Made by a program: the position numbers and the translations under genes. A model generated the notes under the pieces. That model had not been told where the DNA came from and did not search any database. It saw nothing but the letters and a program-made list of their open reading frames with translations. A DNA stretch of 64,000 bases from Ch71 sp050945695 (lineage in GTDB: Bacteria > Chloroflexota > Anaerolineae > DRVO01). The number at the start of each line of letters is the position of its first letter. Positions within the stretch are counted from its first letter, which is position 1. Where the stretch lies: the NCBI GenBank assembly GCA_050945695.1, contig JBMNTK010000001.1, positions 13,769-77,768 of the forward strand. Direction: 5' to 3'. This document shows positions 61,913 to 64,000 of this stretch, piece after piece.

Positions 61913-63643
61913 TCAGGGCCGTGCCCGCTGATCTACTGCCTGTGGCAGCCAGAGGGCGAAACGTGTCCCCTGTCCTCGCTGGCTCTGCACCGTCAGGACG
62001 CCGCCGTGCTGCTCCACAATGCTGCGCACGACACAGAGCCCCAGGCCGGTGCCGGCCAGCACCATGTTGACGGAGTTGCTCCCCCGGCGAAACTTGTCGA
62101 ACACGAAGGGGATATCCTCCTCGGGGATACCTATCCCGGTGTCGCTCACCGTCACCTGTACCCGTCCCGCTTCAGCTCGCATCTCGAGGGTGACCTGGCC
62201 GCCGACCGGGGTGAACTTCACCGCGTTATGCAGAAGGTGCCGAAGGACCTGCCCCATGCGGCGCGGGTCGGCCTCAACTGTAGGCAAGTGGGGCGGTATG
62301 TGCGCCTGCAGGGTCACACCCTTCGCCGCCGCCATGCGCTGTGCATCCAGGAGGACAGGTTCGGCCAATGCTCCCAGGTGAATGGGCCTAAGGTCCAGCC
62401 CCACCCTTCCGTGCTCCATACGGCTTGCGTCCAGCAGGTTGTCTACCAGCCCCGACAGCTGCAGCCCACTCTCGTAGGCCGTCTCCAGGAACTCGCGCTG
62501 CTGCGGGGCCAGCCCGTCCTGAGCTACCAAGACTGCCTCGAGGTACCCCAACATGGCCGCGAGGGGAGTACGCAGCTCGTGTGAGACGCCGGCGAGGAAC
62601 TCCGCCTTGAGCTTCTCCAGTCGGTTGCGCTCGGTGATGTCGCGTACCACGGCCAGGTAGGACGGCCGGTCGCCGCCGCTTTCGCGAAGGGCGATAGAGG
62701 TGCTGTCGGTAGCGAACAGGGAGCCATCCTTGCGGATCATGAGGAAATCGGTCAGATATACGGGCCGCTGCGACCCAGCTGCTGCCCGGACCCGGCGCTG
62801 GTACTCCTGCCAGGTCCTCTCACCGGGGAAGAGATCTCGAAAAGGGCGGTCGAGCATCTCCTCTGGCCGGTACCCGAAGACGCGGTGAGCGGCCGCGCTG
62901 CACTGAATGATCTTCATGTCATGGTCCATGATGAAGATCGGCTCCGGCAGGCTGGCTAGGGCCTGCCCCATGAGGTCGCGCGACGCGCGCAGCTCGTCGT
63001 TGGCCAGCTCCAGCCTTTCCCGTGCCCGCCTGAGATCGCTGATATCGGACAGGGAGGCTCGGCACTGCCAGTGCCCTCCCGTAACTGGAGAAGGGGGCAC
63101 TGGGGTGCTCTGGAGGCGGCTCCAGAACTCCCTCCCTTCCACTTGCAGCCGCAGCTCAGCCATTGCAGGCACTCGCCCCTCGATGACGGTGCGCACGTGC
63201 TCGAGGAACAGCCTGATGCTGCCTGGGGTCAGAAAGCGAGAGAACGGCTGGTCCAGCAGCTCATCACGATCAACGCCCAATAGCCGGCTGGCATTGAGGT
63301 TGGCATCTCGGATCATGCCATCGCGATCCAGGGTGAGGTAACCGACGGGAGCGCCATCGTAGAGGTCCCGATACCTCCGGTGGGACTCGTTCAGTTGCTC
63401 CTGAGCTCGGCGCAGCTCCTGCACCAGCTCAGCCAGCTCGAGCTGGCTCAGGTCTACCTCTTGCTCTTCAGGGCAGTGCAACGGCTCTGGCGCAAGTCGC
63501 CGCGGCTCGTTGGCTCTCCACCGGCCCGGTGTATCTGGGGAACATCTGCAATGATCAAGGTCAAGCTTCGGGATGGGTTGCGAGGAAGACCCATCAGTGG
63601 CCTCGGGGAGAGGCCCCCCGTCGAAATACCGTTCAGCTACCAC
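61913..63643 (-). CDS. Soluble PAS-PAS histidine kinase (first of a tandem pair)
   Basis: Kinase of about 576 residues: N-terminal linker, two PAS domains (YDGAPVGYLTLDRDGMIRDA and LPEPIFIMDHDMKIIQCS), HisKA with SHELRTPLAAMLGYLEAV, and HATPase ending GTGLGLCVVRSIVEQHGG. The start is uncertain: the frame opens with TTG 63664, but AGGAGG lies just before GTG 63643, which is preferred. It is paralogous to the following kinase, suggesting a duplication. Confidence 0.9.
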   Translation of the reverse strand: MVAERYFDGGPLPEATDGSSSQPIPKLDLDHCRCSPDTPGRWRANEPRRLAPEPLHCPEEQEVDLSQLELAELVQELRRAQEQLNESHRRYRDLYDGAPVGYLTLDRDGMIRDANLNASRLLGVDRDELLDQPFSRFLTPGSIRLFLEHVRTVIEGRVPAMAELRLQVEGREFWSRLQSTPVPPSPVTGGHWQCRASLSDISDLRRARERLELANDELRASRDLMGQALASLPEPIFIMDHDMKIIQCSAAAHRVFGYRPEEMLDRPFRDLFPGERTWQEYQRRVRAAAGSQRPVYLTDFLMIRKDGSLFATDSTSIALRESGGDRPSYLAVVRDITERNRLEKLKAEFLAGVSHELRTPLAAMLGYLEAVLVAQDGLAPQQREFLETAYESGLQLSGLVDNLLDASRMEHGRVGLDLRPIHLGALAEPVLLDAQRMAAAKGVTLQAHIPPHLPTVEADPRRMGQVLRHLLHNAVKFTPVGGQVTLEMRAEAGRVQVTVSDTGIGIPEEDIPFVFDKFRRGSNSVNMVLAGTGLGLCVVRSIVEQHGGVLTVQSQRGQGTRFALWLPQAVDQRARP

Positions 63644-64000
63644 TAAGCCTCCTACGATGGCCAACTAACATTGATTAGGCTCGCCAGGGCGGCTCTTACT
63701 CGCCGCCGGCCGTATGCCTCCAACGAAAAAGCGTCCAAGCATAGGACAACTGCTATTCTAGCAGCAAGTTTACTACAGACGGCGACGGATGAAAACGCCT
63801 CTACCGGGGTGAGTAGGGGTGGGCTCCTTGAGGAGTGCGCGCGCCCAAGAGTGACGCGTGACACGTGACCCGTGACCCAAGGCGTACCCCCATTGAGGGG
63901 TGCGCGCGCCCATGGGTGACACGTGACGCACCGCCAGACCCCATAGAGGAGTGCGCGCCCCCAGGCGCGCCGGTGAGGCCTTCCCGTGTCATCGCGAGCG
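63644..64000. other. Right-edge intergenic region with tandem repeats
   Basis: About 360 bases; no supportable gene. An AT-richer stretch near 63720-63780 probably holds the kinase promoter. From about 63827 a short tandem array begins. Confidence 0.5.
63827..63990 (+). repeat. Irregular tandem repeat of GAGGAGTGCGCGC units
   Basis: Three unit starts at about 63827, 63891 and 63942 (each with a variant of GAGGAGTGCGCGCGCCCA), separated by GTGACACGTGAC-type stretches. A related unit is at 53421. The window ends in GTCATCGCGAGCG, the start of the GTCATTCCGAGCG element. Confidence 0.6.

Noticed and set aside
63827..63990. Possible CRISPR array at the right edge
   Set aside because: Units are unequal in length and spacers share GTGACACGTGAC sequence; no cas genes.

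Overview
The window is high-GC, densely coded bacterial DNA with frequent GTG and TTG starts, good GGAGG-type ribosome sites and many small dispersed palindromic repeats between genes. Together with the gene content (CooT, DUF2089, URO-D-like proteins, secreted FG-GAP and LysM proteins, CdaA/CdaR, UbiB kinases, DUF438), this suggests an environmental Chloroflexota such as an Anaerolineae-like lineage. That assignment is inference; there is no rRNA or tRNA in the window to test it.

Left part (1-14 kb). A minus-strand run carries gltX, a membrane protein, PspA and a tiny membrane protein. A URO-D-like enzyme converges on a minus-strand operon of lipoprotein, NarL-type regulator and NarX/DesK-type kinase, an NlpE/Cpx-like arrangement. 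A large hybrid kinase follows, then a 62-residue ORF behind a possible structured leader RNA, and an operon of CooT, a small His-rich helix protein and a Fur-family regulator.

Middle (14-35 kb). A UbiB/ABC1 kinase gene with a possibly leaderless promoter is followed by two perfect 16-bp parS sites and a methyltransferase fused to a Trm112-like domain. Next come a MarR-controlled heterodimeric ABC exporter, a four-gene operon (DUF2089 regulator, two pentapeptide-repeat proteins, a small membrane protein) behind a near-consensus promoter, a two-domain esterase-like hydrolase, a DUF3604 protein, a YbjQ/M29-like pair, a HAD phosphatase converging on an MDR dehydrogenase, and a yxlEFG-like ABC-2 operon.

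Apiose region (35-41 kb). Four consecutive plus-strand genes match the D-apiose route: D-apionate lactonase (apnL), D-apiose dehydrogenase (apsD), D-apionate oxidoisomerase (apnO) and 3-oxo-isoapionate decarboxylase (oiaC), closed by an intrinsic terminator. Together they would convert D-apiose, the branched plant cell-wall pentose, to L-erythrulose and CO2. An SMP-30/gluconolactonase gene lies divergently beside them. I rate this the most interesting metabolic system here.

Right part (41-64 kb). A frameshifted FG-GAP protein remnant runs into an epimerase gene. Then follow M42 peptidase plus ferredoxin (probable CTG start), a LysM surface protein, surE/PH-domain protein/rdgB, a glycosyltransferase with a polyprenyl sugar-phosphate transferase, argF, cdaA-cdaR (c-di-AMP synthesis, with altered catalytic motifs), a hypothetical protein, a DUF438-hemerythrin-PAS protein, a cupin, and two tandem PAS histidine kinases. 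Intergenic stretches near 9, 13, 29, 36, 44, 53, 60 and 64 kb are filled with recurrent palindromic repeats.
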